Source of the DNA: Methanocorpusculaceae archaeon UBA425
Lineage (GTDB): Archaea > Halobacteriota > Methanomicrobia > Methanomicrobiales > Methanocorpusculaceae
Direction: 5' to 3'
Length of the DNA stretch: 18,817 bases
Assembly (NCBI GenBank): GCA_002506085.1
Contig: DAWV01000008.1
Location: 672-19,488, forward strand
Of the stretch, positions 6,473-13,566 are shown piece after piece. Position 1 is the first letter of the stretch. Every line of letters starts with the position of its first letter. The position numbers were made by a program, and so were the translations under genes. Under the pieces are notes generated by a model that saw only the letters and a list, made by a program, of their open reading frames with translations, was not told the origin of the DNA and did no database searches.

Positions 6473-8626
6473 ATGCGGGTCAGCGAGGGGAACCTAACAC
6501 AACAGTATTTCTGCGACTATCTTGCATTGTATGCCGGGGATGGATCTGCGAAGGAAAACACTCATGAGGAAATTGTATTATCCAATTTGTTTCTTCATCG
6601 GATGAGTGTGGACGGGGGTTTCCACGCACGGGTACTCTCGGCGATTCTGGGGCATGAATCTGATAAATCTCTTTTATTGAACCTTTTCAATGAGATATCG
6701 GGCGAAGAAAACACATACCTCCCGCTTAATGAGTGGCTGAAATGTGAATATGATACTGCCGTGAAAAAGGCCGACCCAAAAAGAACACTCGCTCTCTCCG
6801 CTCTCCTCCGGTCATACATCTCAGGCACCAACATGGCGGCAGAAATTGTATCTGCGTCGGGGACAGAATATTCAGAGAGTTGGTGGCAACTCAGAACTCG
6901 CCGGCTCACCGTGGATGAAACCCAGAATCCTGAGATGTACTTTGGTGTCGGTCGGCGCCCGTTCTGGCATGCCTTTCCGCTTGATGAATATGCGGCAGTT
7001 CTTGGCGGTGCTGAGAACTTATCTCCACAAATCATCTATGATGCAGTTGTCTGTATCGCGGGTGCCTGGTTTTCGACACTCACTCGTGAGGAAATGATTA
7101 TCTGGCTCAACATGCCGAGGACGACTCCCGAAGAATGGTCAAAGTTTTCCGCCCCGCTTCTGCTTCTTTCAAACCCGGGTCCGGCTCTGTCCACTGCAAA
7201 CTGGCTCTATGCCTCGGGTAATTATGACGCGGCTCTTGACCTGTATGCAAACATTACTCTTGCCTACCCGAAAACTTCCGCTGAAAAGCCGGCTTTTGAA
7301 CTCATGGGTTCCATCCTGCGTGAATTCGGCGACTATGATTACGCTTTCGAGTCATTCAAGAGCGCGTTTCTTATTGCAAGAAATGAAGGATTATATGAAA
7401 CAGCAGTAGGTCTGAAAAGTCTCTGTGAGGTGGGCGAAGATCTAGGAGAGGATATGCGTGATTATTACATCCGTATTGCATCGATTGCAGAAGAACTACC
7501 TGCGGGAGACCGTGCCAGGCTCTACTTTGACCTATCCTCATCTGCCAGAAAAAAGCATGACTATCAGAATGAGTATGCCTACCTGAGCCGTATCATTGGC
7601 GAAGAAGATGTGGACGAACATCTTTTTACGACTGTCATGTCCCGGCTTTCCGAGATAAATGCCTCTCTTGATTTTGATGGAAACCCTGACATCTCTCTCC
7701 TTCTGGCAAAAGACACACTTGACAAGGCAGAAATGTTATCCGCGAGGGGAGATGCTGCCTACTTCGGCTTTGACCCGGTCTGTGCCCTCTTTTGGTATAA
7801 CCAGTCAGATACCGTGAGCGGCAAAAAATCCTCCGGAAAAAAATTCCGTGCAGCGGTTGCTTCAGGCTTGCATCAGGAGGCAAAAGAACTAGCTGCCTCC
7901 TCCGCTGAGAAAGCCGAGGTCTTAGTCCTGGAAGGGGCATCTCCTTCTCTTGTAGCCCGTGAACTGAATGAAGCAGTAACCGATGCCTGGAAAGAAGGTT
8001 TGGATATTCCGTCTGTAGTCGAGCCGGTATTAATGCTGCTGCCTCTGGAAGACCGTGTCGTCATCTGCGAAAAACTCACAGATCGTTCGACGCGCGACGA
8101 TGAAAAATCCCTTGTATGTTCCGGAATTGCACAAAGCTACATGTCGCTTGGGATGTCGGACGAAGCCCGGCAGATGTTCCGGACTGCTCTCCGGGCAAAC
8201 CCGGGGGCAGTGGTTCGTTCCAAAATCTTATCAGAAATTGGGTGGGTGGAATACGAAACGGGAAATTATACCGCCTCCTCGGAAGCATATCTCTCCGCTT
8301 TGAAGATTAACGAACGGTTCCCGGCAGCTTGGGCTGGTCTTGCTAAATCCTGTATTTGTGAGTCAAAATATAACGAGGCACGTGCGGCGCTTGAAAGAGC
8401 TGTGTATCAAAACCCGGCAAACACCATGTATCAGGAGATGCGTGACGCAGTTATCGCAATCACCGAGCGTCCTATGGACGAAGCGGCAGATCGTTTCTTC
8501 GCACTCGGCGGCCCTGCCAACCTTTCGATGGCAGCAGCCCTCTACTCGGAAAAATCACAGAACGGCTTCGTAAAAGATGCATGGGATGTAACGTCGGTTG
8601 CCGACGTTCTCAAATACAGAAAGTAA
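6473..8626 (+). CDS. TPR-repeat protein of unknown function
   Basis: The product has 717 residues. I do not recognise a named family for the N-terminal ~230 residues, which are soluble, helical and acidic. TPR-type helix pairs are visible around residues 240-330 (TANWLYASGNYDAALDLYANITLAYP, then EFGDYDYAFESFKSAF) and again at about 560-680 (GIAQSYMSLGMSDEARQMFRTALRANP; GWVEYETGNYTASSEAYLSALKI; GLAKSCICESKYNEARAALERAVYQNP). There is no signal peptide or membrane segment, so it is probably a cytoplasmic scaffold. No clear ribosome-binding site precedes the ATG, so it may be nearly leaderless. It has its own transcription unit behind the mtr terminator and converges with the FmdE-like gene 11 bp away. 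Confidence 0.85.
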   Translation: MRVSEGNLTQQYFCDYLALYAGDGSAKENTHEEIVLSNLFLHRMSVDGGFHARVLSAILGHESDKSLLLNLFNEISGEENTYLPLNEWLKCEYDTAVKKADPKRTLALSALLRSYISGTNMAAEIVSASGTEYSESWWQLRTRRLTVDETQNPEMYFGVGRRPFWHAFPLDEYAAVLGGAENLSPQIIYDAVVCIAGAWFSTLTREEMIIWLNMPRTTPEEWSKFSAPLLLLSNPGPALSTANWLYASGNYDAALDLYANITLAYPKTSAEKPAFELMGSILREFGDYDYAFESFKSAFLIARNEGLYETAVGLKSLCEVGEDLGEDMRDYYIRIASIAEELPAGDRARLYFDLSSSARKKHDYQNEYAYLSRIIGEEDVDEHLFTTVMSRLSEINASLDFDGNPDISLLLAKDTLDKAEMLSARGDAAYFGFDPVCALFWYNQSDTVSGKKSSGKKFRAAVASGLHQEAKELAASSAEKAEVLVLEGASPSLVARELNEAVTDAWKEGLDIPSVVEPVLMLLPLEDRVVICEKLTDRSTRDDEKSLVCSGIAQSYMSLGMSDEARQMFRTALRANPGAVVRSKILSEIGWVEYETGNYTASSEAYLSALKINERFPAAWAGLAKSCICESKYNEARAALERAVYQNPANTMYQEMRDAVIAITERPMDEAADRFFALGGPANLSMAAALYSEKSQNGFVKDAWDVTSVADVLKYRK

Positions 8627-8637
8627 AAATAATATTT

Positions 8638-9084
8638 TTATGCTTCACGAACAGTGAACAATTTTTCATCCGGCGTATTCAGCATAATGTGCAGGAATTC
8701 ATTCTGAATTGCAGTGTGGCGTGCAATATCTTCCGGTGTTGCCGTATTGGCTGCAATTTTCTCTTTGAGCATGTGCAGTTCTTTGCTCGTGAGTTTTGTA
8801 TTGGGAACTTCGTCGATAAAGAGTTTGCTGCCATCTATTTTTTCCAGAACAAAACTCACGGTGTTTGTATCATCAACGATGAGCCGTTCAGGATGCTTTT
8901 TTAAATCAAATGTCTGTTTAATAGCATCAAGGGGGCAGCGTGTCGTGTGAGAAACGACAGAAATGTTCGTATCACTACCTGACCATTTTGCAGCTGCGAC
9001 AGCAATTTTGTATCCTAGAGCTATTCCAGGACAGGTGTGTCCATGTGCTTTGGCTATCGTCTCAAAATTAGGAATGTCTGTCAT
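8638..9084 (-). CDS. FmdE-family protein (short variant)
   Basis: The 148-residue protein begins with the hallmark of the FmdE domain, AKAHGHTCPGIALGYKIA (His14, His16 and Cys18 in view). FmdE proteins co-purify with or neighbour formylmethanofuran dehydrogenase in some methanogens, but the biochemical role is not settled. The second conserved block is altered. It has RCPLDAIKQTFDLKKHPERL (Cys50 kept), whereas the usual form continues into a Cys-containing TGCTxGKGNL-like segment that is missing here. The C-terminal zinc-finger extension of longer members is also absent. The gene follows aIF1A on the same strand with a 12-bp gap, so it is probably cotranscribed. No fmd/fwd genes lie nearby. 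Confidence 0.82.
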   Translation of the reverse strand: MTDIPNFETIAKAHGHTCPGIALGYKIAVAAAKWSGSDTNISVVSHTTRCPLDAIKQTFDLKKHPERLIVDDTNTVSFVLEKIDGSKLFIDEVPNTKLTSKELHMLKEKIAANTATPEDIARHTAIQNEFLHIMLNTPDEKLFTVREA

Positions 9085-9096
9085 GATAAAAAAATG

Positions 9097-9414
9097 TTAA
9101 AGATATTTATGGCCGCGGAGCCAGTCTACTTGGGGGGCAGTATAACGGTAAATGATATCACATTTTTCGTCCTGGAAATCCCATGGAACAACAATAAGGA
9201 TATCGCCTTCACGAATCCAAACCCGCTTTTTGATTTTACCTTTAATCCGTCCGAGACGTGTGACTCCGTCTGAGCATCGGACTCTGATGTGGTTGGATCC
9301 AAGCATCAGCTCGGCCTGCGCAAATTGTTCTTTAGTACGTTTGTTCGGCAGTTTTACACGAATAATACTGCCATCATCAGAAACGTCCTGATTAGCGTTT
9401 TCTATTCTACCCAA
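9097..9414 (-). CDS. eif1A: Translation initiation factor aIF-1A
   Basis: The 105-residue protein matches archaeal aIF1A, an S1-like OB-fold factor that binds the small ribosomal subunit A-site region during initiation. Visible blocks are EQFAQAELMLGSNHIRVRCSDGVTRLGRIKGKIKKRVWIREGD and a C-terminal VVPWDFQDEKCDIIYRY. The only start giving the usual length is a TTG codon (bases 9412-9414), preceded by an AAGGT ribosome-binding site. It heads a two-gene unit with the FmdE-like gene. Family, size and domain are typical; the start codon is the less certain part. Confidence 0.93.
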   Translation of the reverse strand: MGRIENANQDVSDDGSIIRVKLPNKRTKEQFAQAELMLGSNHIRVRCSDGVTRLGRIKGKIKKRVWIREGDILIVVPWDFQDEKCDIIYRYTAPQVDWLRGHKYL

Positions 9415-9621
9415 TTAATACCTTCCCCTATAGTTGTATATTATACGGTCTGTAACCAGATAAACACTCCGGGACCCGTCCGGGAATACTATGACGGATT
9501 TCAGTGGTCTTTTTCTGTCAGGTGATAGGTTTTGACCTTTCATGAACAGCCGTTTTTTTCACTGATTCCCCGGAAAGATATCAAATTTATCTTTGCAGTA
9601 TCCTGATTTGAAAAATCTGTA
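9415..9621. other. Intergenic region upstream of aIF1A
   Basis: No credible gene is visible. The segment nearest aIF1A is AT-rich (9432-9446) and presumably carries its minus-strand promoter, but I cannot pick one TATA box confidently. A direct repeat TCCGGGA occurs twice at about 9468-9485. The rest is probably decayed sequence behind the pseudogene start that follows. Confidence 0.4.
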
Positions 9622-9769
9622 TCATTCGTTTGCCTCTTCAACCGGCCTGACCTCGTTCTTAGTTGTGGATGCTGTTTTAACACAACATCCCTCTTTCTGA
9701 TTAATCGCTGCTGCGAGCGGCTTCCCAATCAGCAAAATCATTCAATAGAACAAACAGAATCTCTTTCAT
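9622..9769 (-). pseudogene. Remnant of a DJ-1/PfpI-type (glutamine amidotransferase-like) gene
   Basis: On the minus strand an ATG at 9769, behind a GGAG ribosome-binding site, opens MKEILFVLLNDFADWEAA and then hits a stop. After a shift to another frame the reading continues LAAAINQKEGCCVKTASTTKNEVRPVEEANE before another stop at 9622-9624. The joined sequence has the pattern of the N-terminal ~50 residues of DJ-1/PfpI-like proteins (MKKxLFVLLxxFADWEAA-LAxAIN). The catalytic cysteine region and the rest of the fold are missing. The family match is from memory of the motif. The frameshift and truncation are visible, so I call it a broken gene. Confidence 0.6.
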
Positions 9770-9834
9770 CGTGTGAATCTCCTGTTAGTTTGGTGAAAGA
9801 CCAGAAAAATATCGCGACGTTCAGGCTCGAAAGC

Positions 9835-9863
9835 TTAATGTATATATACGATATACACATTAA
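9835..9863. promoter_or_regulatory. 29-bp palindromic operator overlapping the TATA box of the GntR operon
   Basis: Arms TTAATGT-N-TATAT (9835-9847) and ATATA-N-ACATTAA (9851-9863) are complementary at 12 of 13 positions around the 3-bp centre ACG. The left arm contains the only good TATA-like sequence (TATATATA, about 9841-9848) before the GTG start at 9879. The likely transcription start is only a few bases before that codon. Binding by the GntR-type product, giving autorepression, is inferred from this layout and from the habit of YtrA-type regulators. Confidence 0.65.
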
Positions 9864-9878
9864 ACAAGGTATGAACAG

Positions 9879-10253
9879 GTGAAGATCCTTATCAGTAACG
9901 CGAGTGAAAAGCCAATCTATGAGCAGATAACAACGCAGATCAAATCCATGATCATCAGCGGAGAGCTTCTGCCGGAGTCGCCCCTGCCAAGCATGCGCCT
10001 TCTTGCAAAAGAGCTTAGGATTAGTGTTATCACCACAAAACGGGCTTATACCGATCTGGAACGTGACGGCTTTATAGAAACCGTTCCCGGGAAAGGAAGT
10101 TTTGTCGCCGGAAAAAATACCGAGCTAATCAAAGAACAACAGCTGCGCCTTGCAGAAGAACATCTGCAAAAGGCCGTCGATGCGGCGAAAAGTTTTGGTA
10201 TCTGCAAGAATGAACTTACGGAAATGCTTGAGATAATCTACGATGGAGAATAA
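9879..10253 (+). CDS. GntR-family transcriptional regulator, YtrA subfamily
   Basis: The 124-residue protein has the standard GntR winged helix-turn-helix (residues about 10-78). It includes PIYEQITTQIKSMIISGELLPESPLPSMRLLAKELRISVITTKRAYTDLERDGFIETVPGKGSFV. Only a short helical tail follows, instead of a ligand-binding domain, as in the YtrA subfamily. The start is GTG at 9879; the upstream ATG at 9871 is in another frame and stops at once. The gene lies behind the 29-bp palindrome and 2 bp before an ABC ATPase gene. Such regulators usually repress the ABC exporter genes they precede. The pattern is common in Firmicutes, so horizontal transfer is plausible. Confidence 0.92.
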   Translation: MKILISNASEKPIYEQITTQIKSMIISGELLPESPLPSMRLLAKELRISVITTKRAYTDLERDGFIETVPGKGSFVAGKNTELIKEQQLRLAEEHLQKAVDAAKSFGICKNELTEMLEIIYDGE

Positions 10254-10255
10254 AT

Positions 10256-11116
10256 ATGGCTGACGCAATTTGTGTACATGAATTATGTAAGAAGTATCCG
10301 GATTTTTCCCTGCAAAACATATCATTTTGTCTTCCGAAAGGCAGCATCATGGGTTTTATCGGGGAAAACGGAGCCGGAAAAACCACAACGATAAAAACCA
10401 TTCTCGGAATCGCCAAAAAAACAGGCGGTTCGGTGAAACTTTTCGGGCTTGGGTTTGAGGAGCATGAAAAGGAAATAAAAAACCGTATTGGTGTCGTCTT
10501 CGACGAATGCAGTTTTCACGACACGCTCACTGCTTGTGACGTGGCAAAAATCCTTGGAAAAATCTATTCGGCATGGGACGATCCGCTCTTTGTCAGGTAC
10601 CTCAAACAGTTCGATCTTCCCGAAAAGAAAAAGATTAAAGAATACTCCCGGGGAATGAAGATGAAACTTGGAATCGCTGCCGCTCTATCCCATCACCCGG
10701 ATCTGCTGATTCTTGATGAACCGACCAGCGGACTCGACCCGGTCGTTCGCGAGGAGATCCTGGATATCTTCCTTGAGTTTATTCAGGACGAGGAACACTC
10801 GATCCTTCTCTCCTCACACATAACAAGCGATCTCGATAAGATTGCCGATTACCTTACCTTCATCCATGAAGGAAAGATTGTACTTTCCACATCCAAAGAC
10901 GAACTCCTGGAAGACCTGGGCATTCTCAAATGCAGTCTCGAAGAGTTCGATGCTCTCGACAAAAAGTCTTTCCTTACCTACCGGACAAACCAGTTCGGCT
11001 GTGAGGTGCTGATCAAAGACAAGCTGAGCTTCATTGCCCGGCATCCGGATATGATTGTGGATCCGGTCTCGACCGAATCTGTGATGCTGATGTACGCACG
11101 GGGGACAGCCGTATGA
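10256..11116 (+). CDS. ABC transporter ATP-binding protein
   Basis: The 286-residue ATPase shows Walker A GENGAGKT (36-43), signature SRGMKMKLGIAAALS (about 121-135), Walker B LLILDEP (150-156) followed by TSGLDP, and an H-loop in LLSSHITSD. The usual Q-loop glutamine is not obvious; the segment reads GVVFDECSFHDTLT. The protein would power the adjacent permease. It starts 2 bp after the regulator gene and overlaps the permease start (ATGA). It resembles the ATPases of YtrA-controlled and Pmt-like peptide exporters. The substrate cannot be read from the sequence. Confidence 0.93.
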   Translation: MADAICVHELCKKYPDFSLQNISFCLPKGSIMGFIGENGAGKTTTIKTILGIAKKTGGSVKLFGLGFEEHEKEIKNRIGVVFDECSFHDTLTACDVAKILGKIYSAWDDPLFVRYLKQFDLPEKKKIKEYSRGMKMKLGIAAALSHHPDLLILDEPTSGLDPVVREEILDIFLEFIQDEEHSILLSSHITSDLDKIADYLTFIHEGKIVLSTSKDELLEDLGILKCSLEEFDALDKKSFLTYRTNQFGCEVLIKDKLSFIARHPDMIVDPVSTESVMLMYARGTAV

Positions 11117-11745
11117 ACGCGTCTTCATGGATATCGGGGCTTATGCTGAAGGATCTGCTGAATCTTCGGCCAATGACCAAGACCCTCTTCGTGATGTTTC
11201 TCATATTCGGGGTCATCTTCATTCCAATGGGCAATGTCATGACCGTTTATTTCCTGCTGATGATATTTGCCGCTCTCCTTCCCATGACATCTCTTTCGAT
11301 GGATGATATGGCGAAGTGGGACCGGTATGCCTTAACGATGCCGGTCACGAGAAAGGATATCGTGAGATCCAAGTATCTGATGACGATTATGTTCTTCGGC
11401 GTCTCGATTGTTATTTCAGGAATCATCGCCGCTGTCTCGTATTATCTGATGCCGGAAACCGCGACCCCGTTCTGGTTCATCGTTCTCGTCGGAGCACTTG
11501 GCTTATTCTATGGATCGCTTCTGTTTCCGCTTCTCTACAAATTCGGTTCGGAAAAAGCCAGATATATGATGTTTGTTCTGATGGCCGTTATCGGAATCCT
11601 TCTGGTTGGCTGGTTTGCGCTCTTTGGAGAATCGCTCAATGGGAATCTCCTCATCTATATTCTGATCACAGCAGTTGTCTCGATTGCGGCGTTCATAGCC
11701 TCTTACTTCGTGTCGGTCAGGCTTTATGAGAAAAAGGAGTTCTGA
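11113..11745 (+). CDS. ABC-2 type permease
   Basis: The 210-residue protein has about six predicted membrane spans and a short cytoplasmic start (MNASSWISGLMLKDLLNLRPMTKTLFVMFLIFG). The LxKDLLNLR start and the loop ALTMPVTRKDIVRSKYLM resemble the small ABC-2 permeases (ABC2_membrane_5 type) encoded with YtrA-family regulators in Firmicutes, where some export peptides or give protection from antimicrobial peptides. It overlaps the ATPase gene by 4 bp and is directly followed by the next ATG. The family call is from pattern recognition and the substrate is unknown. Confidence 0.85.
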   Translation: MNASSWISGLMLKDLLNLRPMTKTLFVMFLIFGVIFIPMGNVMTVYFLLMIFAALLPMTSLSMDDMAKWDRYALTMPVTRKDIVRSKYLMTIMFFGVSIVISGIIAAVSYYLMPETATPFWFIVLVGALGLFYGSLLFPLLYKFGSEKARYMMFVLMAVIGILLVGWFALFGESLNGNLLIYILITAVVSIAAFIASYFVSVRLYEKKEF

Positions 11746-12435
11746 ATGGCAGCATCGCCGATGCAGAATCTGAAGGAGCTCGAGGAAGAGCTTTCCCTTC
11801 TCAAAAATTATCCTAAGAAAAATCTTGAAGAGATTATCAAAGAGGTTGGTTTTTCCTGTACCTGCTGCGGGAGATGCTGTACTAAAGCGTTCAATGGTCA
11901 TGTGTTTCTTCTATCAGCAGATGCAAAACGCCTGAAAGAATTTTCACCGGAATCACTCATGCCGGCACCTGACTTCCCCTACTCTGATCCGTCCGGGAAT
12001 TTCTATGTGTCCGGGTATGCTCTCAAAACAAAAGAGAATGGGGACTGCGTGTTTCTTGACGAAAATAACCGATGCAAAATATACGATCAGCGGTTTACCA
12101 TCTGCCGGCTGTATCCGTATATGCTTCATCGGGAGCCGGATGCACGCGGCAAAATTGACTGGCGGCAGATATCCGGACTCGGGGAACATGGGTCCTATGA
12201 CTGCCCCATCTCTGATGAGGAATGTGCACAAATTGCCGGCGATACAATTTCCTACGAGGCGGCCTATCTCGAACAGGAGATAGAATTTCATAAAGCTGTT
12301 ATTCAGAAGTTTGCTGAAGAAAAAATCCGGTTCGTGAGAAAAGATCATGACCGGAGGGTGCATGAGTTTTTGAAAACCGGCAAGGCGGCAGTCTATGTTT
12401 GGGATGGATCATCTCTGGTAAAAGAAGAAGTGTAA
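11746..12435 (+). CDS. YkgJ-type cysteine-cluster protein
   Basis: The 229-residue protein belongs to the YkgJ/UPF0153 group of putative metal- or Fe-S-binding proteins. Cysteines cluster at 38, 40, 41, 44 and 45 (FSCTCCGRCC), then at 101, 110 and 120 (GDCVFLDENNRCKIYDQRFTICRLYPY), with two more at 153 and 160. This matches the CxxCxxCC and CxxY-x-RPxxCRxYP-like pattern of the family, with FTICRLYP replacing the usual RPxxC. The ATG follows the permease stop with no gap, and AGGAG lies in the permease's last codons, so translation is probably coupled. Function is unknown. Its 3' end converges with mfnA, the stop codons being 3 bp apart. Confidence 0.85.
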   Translation: MAASPMQNLKELEEELSLLKNYPKKNLEEIIKEVGFSCTCCGRCCTKAFNGHVFLLSADAKRLKEFSPESLMPAPDFPYSDPSGNFYVSGYALKTKENGDCVFLDENNRCKIYDQRFTICRLYPYMLHREPDARGKIDWRQISGLGEHGSYDCPISDEECAQIAGDTISYEAAYLEQEIEFHKAVIQKFAEEKIRFVRKDHDRRVHEFLKTGKAAVYVWDGSSLVKEEV

Positions 12436-12438
12436 AAA

Positions 12439-13536
12439 TTATTGTATTGCCGCCATGTCGGAGAGGAAATTTTCCACGACATCGCGGGTCACGTGCGGCA
12501 TTAATACAAATCTGAGATGACCGGCGCGGGTGTGGGATACCATCCACCCTTCCGGGATTCGTCCGTCAGAGAACGTGGCAACGTTCATGATTGGATTAAC
12601 TGCACGTTTGTAACCAAATGCTTCCATTCCCTCGACGAGACGTCGGGTATTTTCCATACAACCGGCGACGATATCACGGAACCCTTCTCTGCCGAGAAGT
12701 TTGATTACTGCGTATGCCCCGGCAACATCTGCCCCCGGGCGTGTACCGGCAAGTGTGCATTCTTTCTTAACCGTGAGATAGGGGGTATCCACATTCAGCG
12801 TTCCGAACTGTTCGGGTTTGCGCAGAAGCAGACACCCGCAAGGGATGGTACTCAGGCCCATTTTATGCGGGTCGAGTGATATCGAGGAAACGCCCGGGAC
12901 TTCGAAATCAAACGGAGCCGGGTCCGGCAGAAAGGGAATTACCATCCCGCCGAATGCCGCGTCAACATGACAGAAAATGTCGTTTTCGAGAGCTATTTTT
13001 CCAATCCTCCTGACGTCGTCAATCATGCCGTATTCGGTTGTTCCTGCAATTCCAACAATAGAGATGGTGTTTTTGTCTACCATCTCTGCCATTTTTTCGC
13101 AGTTAACTCTGTAATTTTCACCGTATGGGGCGATTCGCATCTCAAGACCCAGTATATCACAGGTTTTATCGAAGGAAAAGTGGGCGGATGCCGGAACGAC
13201 AATATTTGGTTTTTTACTTTCAGGTTTCAGCTTTTTTGCGATACGAATTGCCTGAAGGTTTGATTCAGTGCCGCCTGAGGTTGCATACCCTCCTGCCCCG
13301 GGGTGATGCATGAGTTCGCCAAGCGAATGAACAAGAAGGTCTTCTATTTTTGTCGTGCCGGGAAAGAGCCCGGGATCGCCAAGGTTTGTCCCGCTAAACA
13401 TTTGGTGTACAGAAACTGCAATTTCGTGTGGTATCGTACACATTGAACTGAGGATATGGTCGTGATGCAAATCCTCTGCCCTGTATCCGGATAGGAAGGA
13501 GATGACCTCCTCCCGTTTGCATCCTTTTTCCTCCAT
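12439..13536 (-). CDS. mfnA: L-tyrosine decarboxylase (methanofuran biosynthesis)
   Basis: MfnA (365 aa) is a PLP enzyme that decarboxylates tyrosine to tyramine for methanofuran, and in some archaea aspartate to beta-alanine. The fold-type I decarboxylase marks are GYATSGGTESNLQAIRIAK (84-101), PASAHFSFDK with His119, IAGTTEYGMIDD, HVDAAFGG with Asp192, and SISLDPHKMG with Lys225 as the PLP Schiff-base lysine. The early NLGDPGLFPGT is also typical of MfnA. Length matches the family. It lies 30 bp downstream of ppsA on the same strand. No clear ribosome-binding site precedes the ATG, and an AT-rich stretch in the gap could be a separate promoter. Tyrosine rather than aspartate as main substrate is inferred from the methanogen context. 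Confidence 0.93.
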   Translation of the reverse strand: MEEKGCKREEVISFLSGYRAEDLHHDHILSSMCTIPHEIAVSVHQMFSGTNLGDPGLFPGTTKIEDLLVHSLGELMHHPGAGGYATSGGTESNLQAIRIAKKLKPESKKPNIVVPASAHFSFDKTCDILGLEMRIAPYGENYRVNCEKMAEMVDKNTISIVGIAGTTEYGMIDDVRRIGKIALENDIFCHVDAAFGGMVIPFLPDPAPFDFEVPGVSSISLDPHKMGLSTIPCGCLLLRKPEQFGTLNVDTPYLTVKKECTLAGTRPGADVAGAYAVIKLLGREGFRDIVAGCMENTRRLVEGMEAFGYKRAVNPIMNVATFSDGRIPEGWMVSHTRAGHLRFVLMPHVTRDVVENFLSDMAAIQ

Positions 13537-13566
13537 AGAAAAATCACGCTAAAAAATTTAATGAAT

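Noticed and set aside
6595..7035. A 146-codon minus-strand frame opposite the TPR gene
   Set aside because: Antisense to a convincing 717-codon gene; no family pattern and no ribosome-binding site.
9540..9728. A 62-codon minus-strand frame (MGSRSQQRLIRKRD...)
   Set aside because: It has no ribosome-binding site. The DJ-1/PfpI-like pattern appears in the two other frames of the same strand, so this is the wrong frame over a decayed gene.
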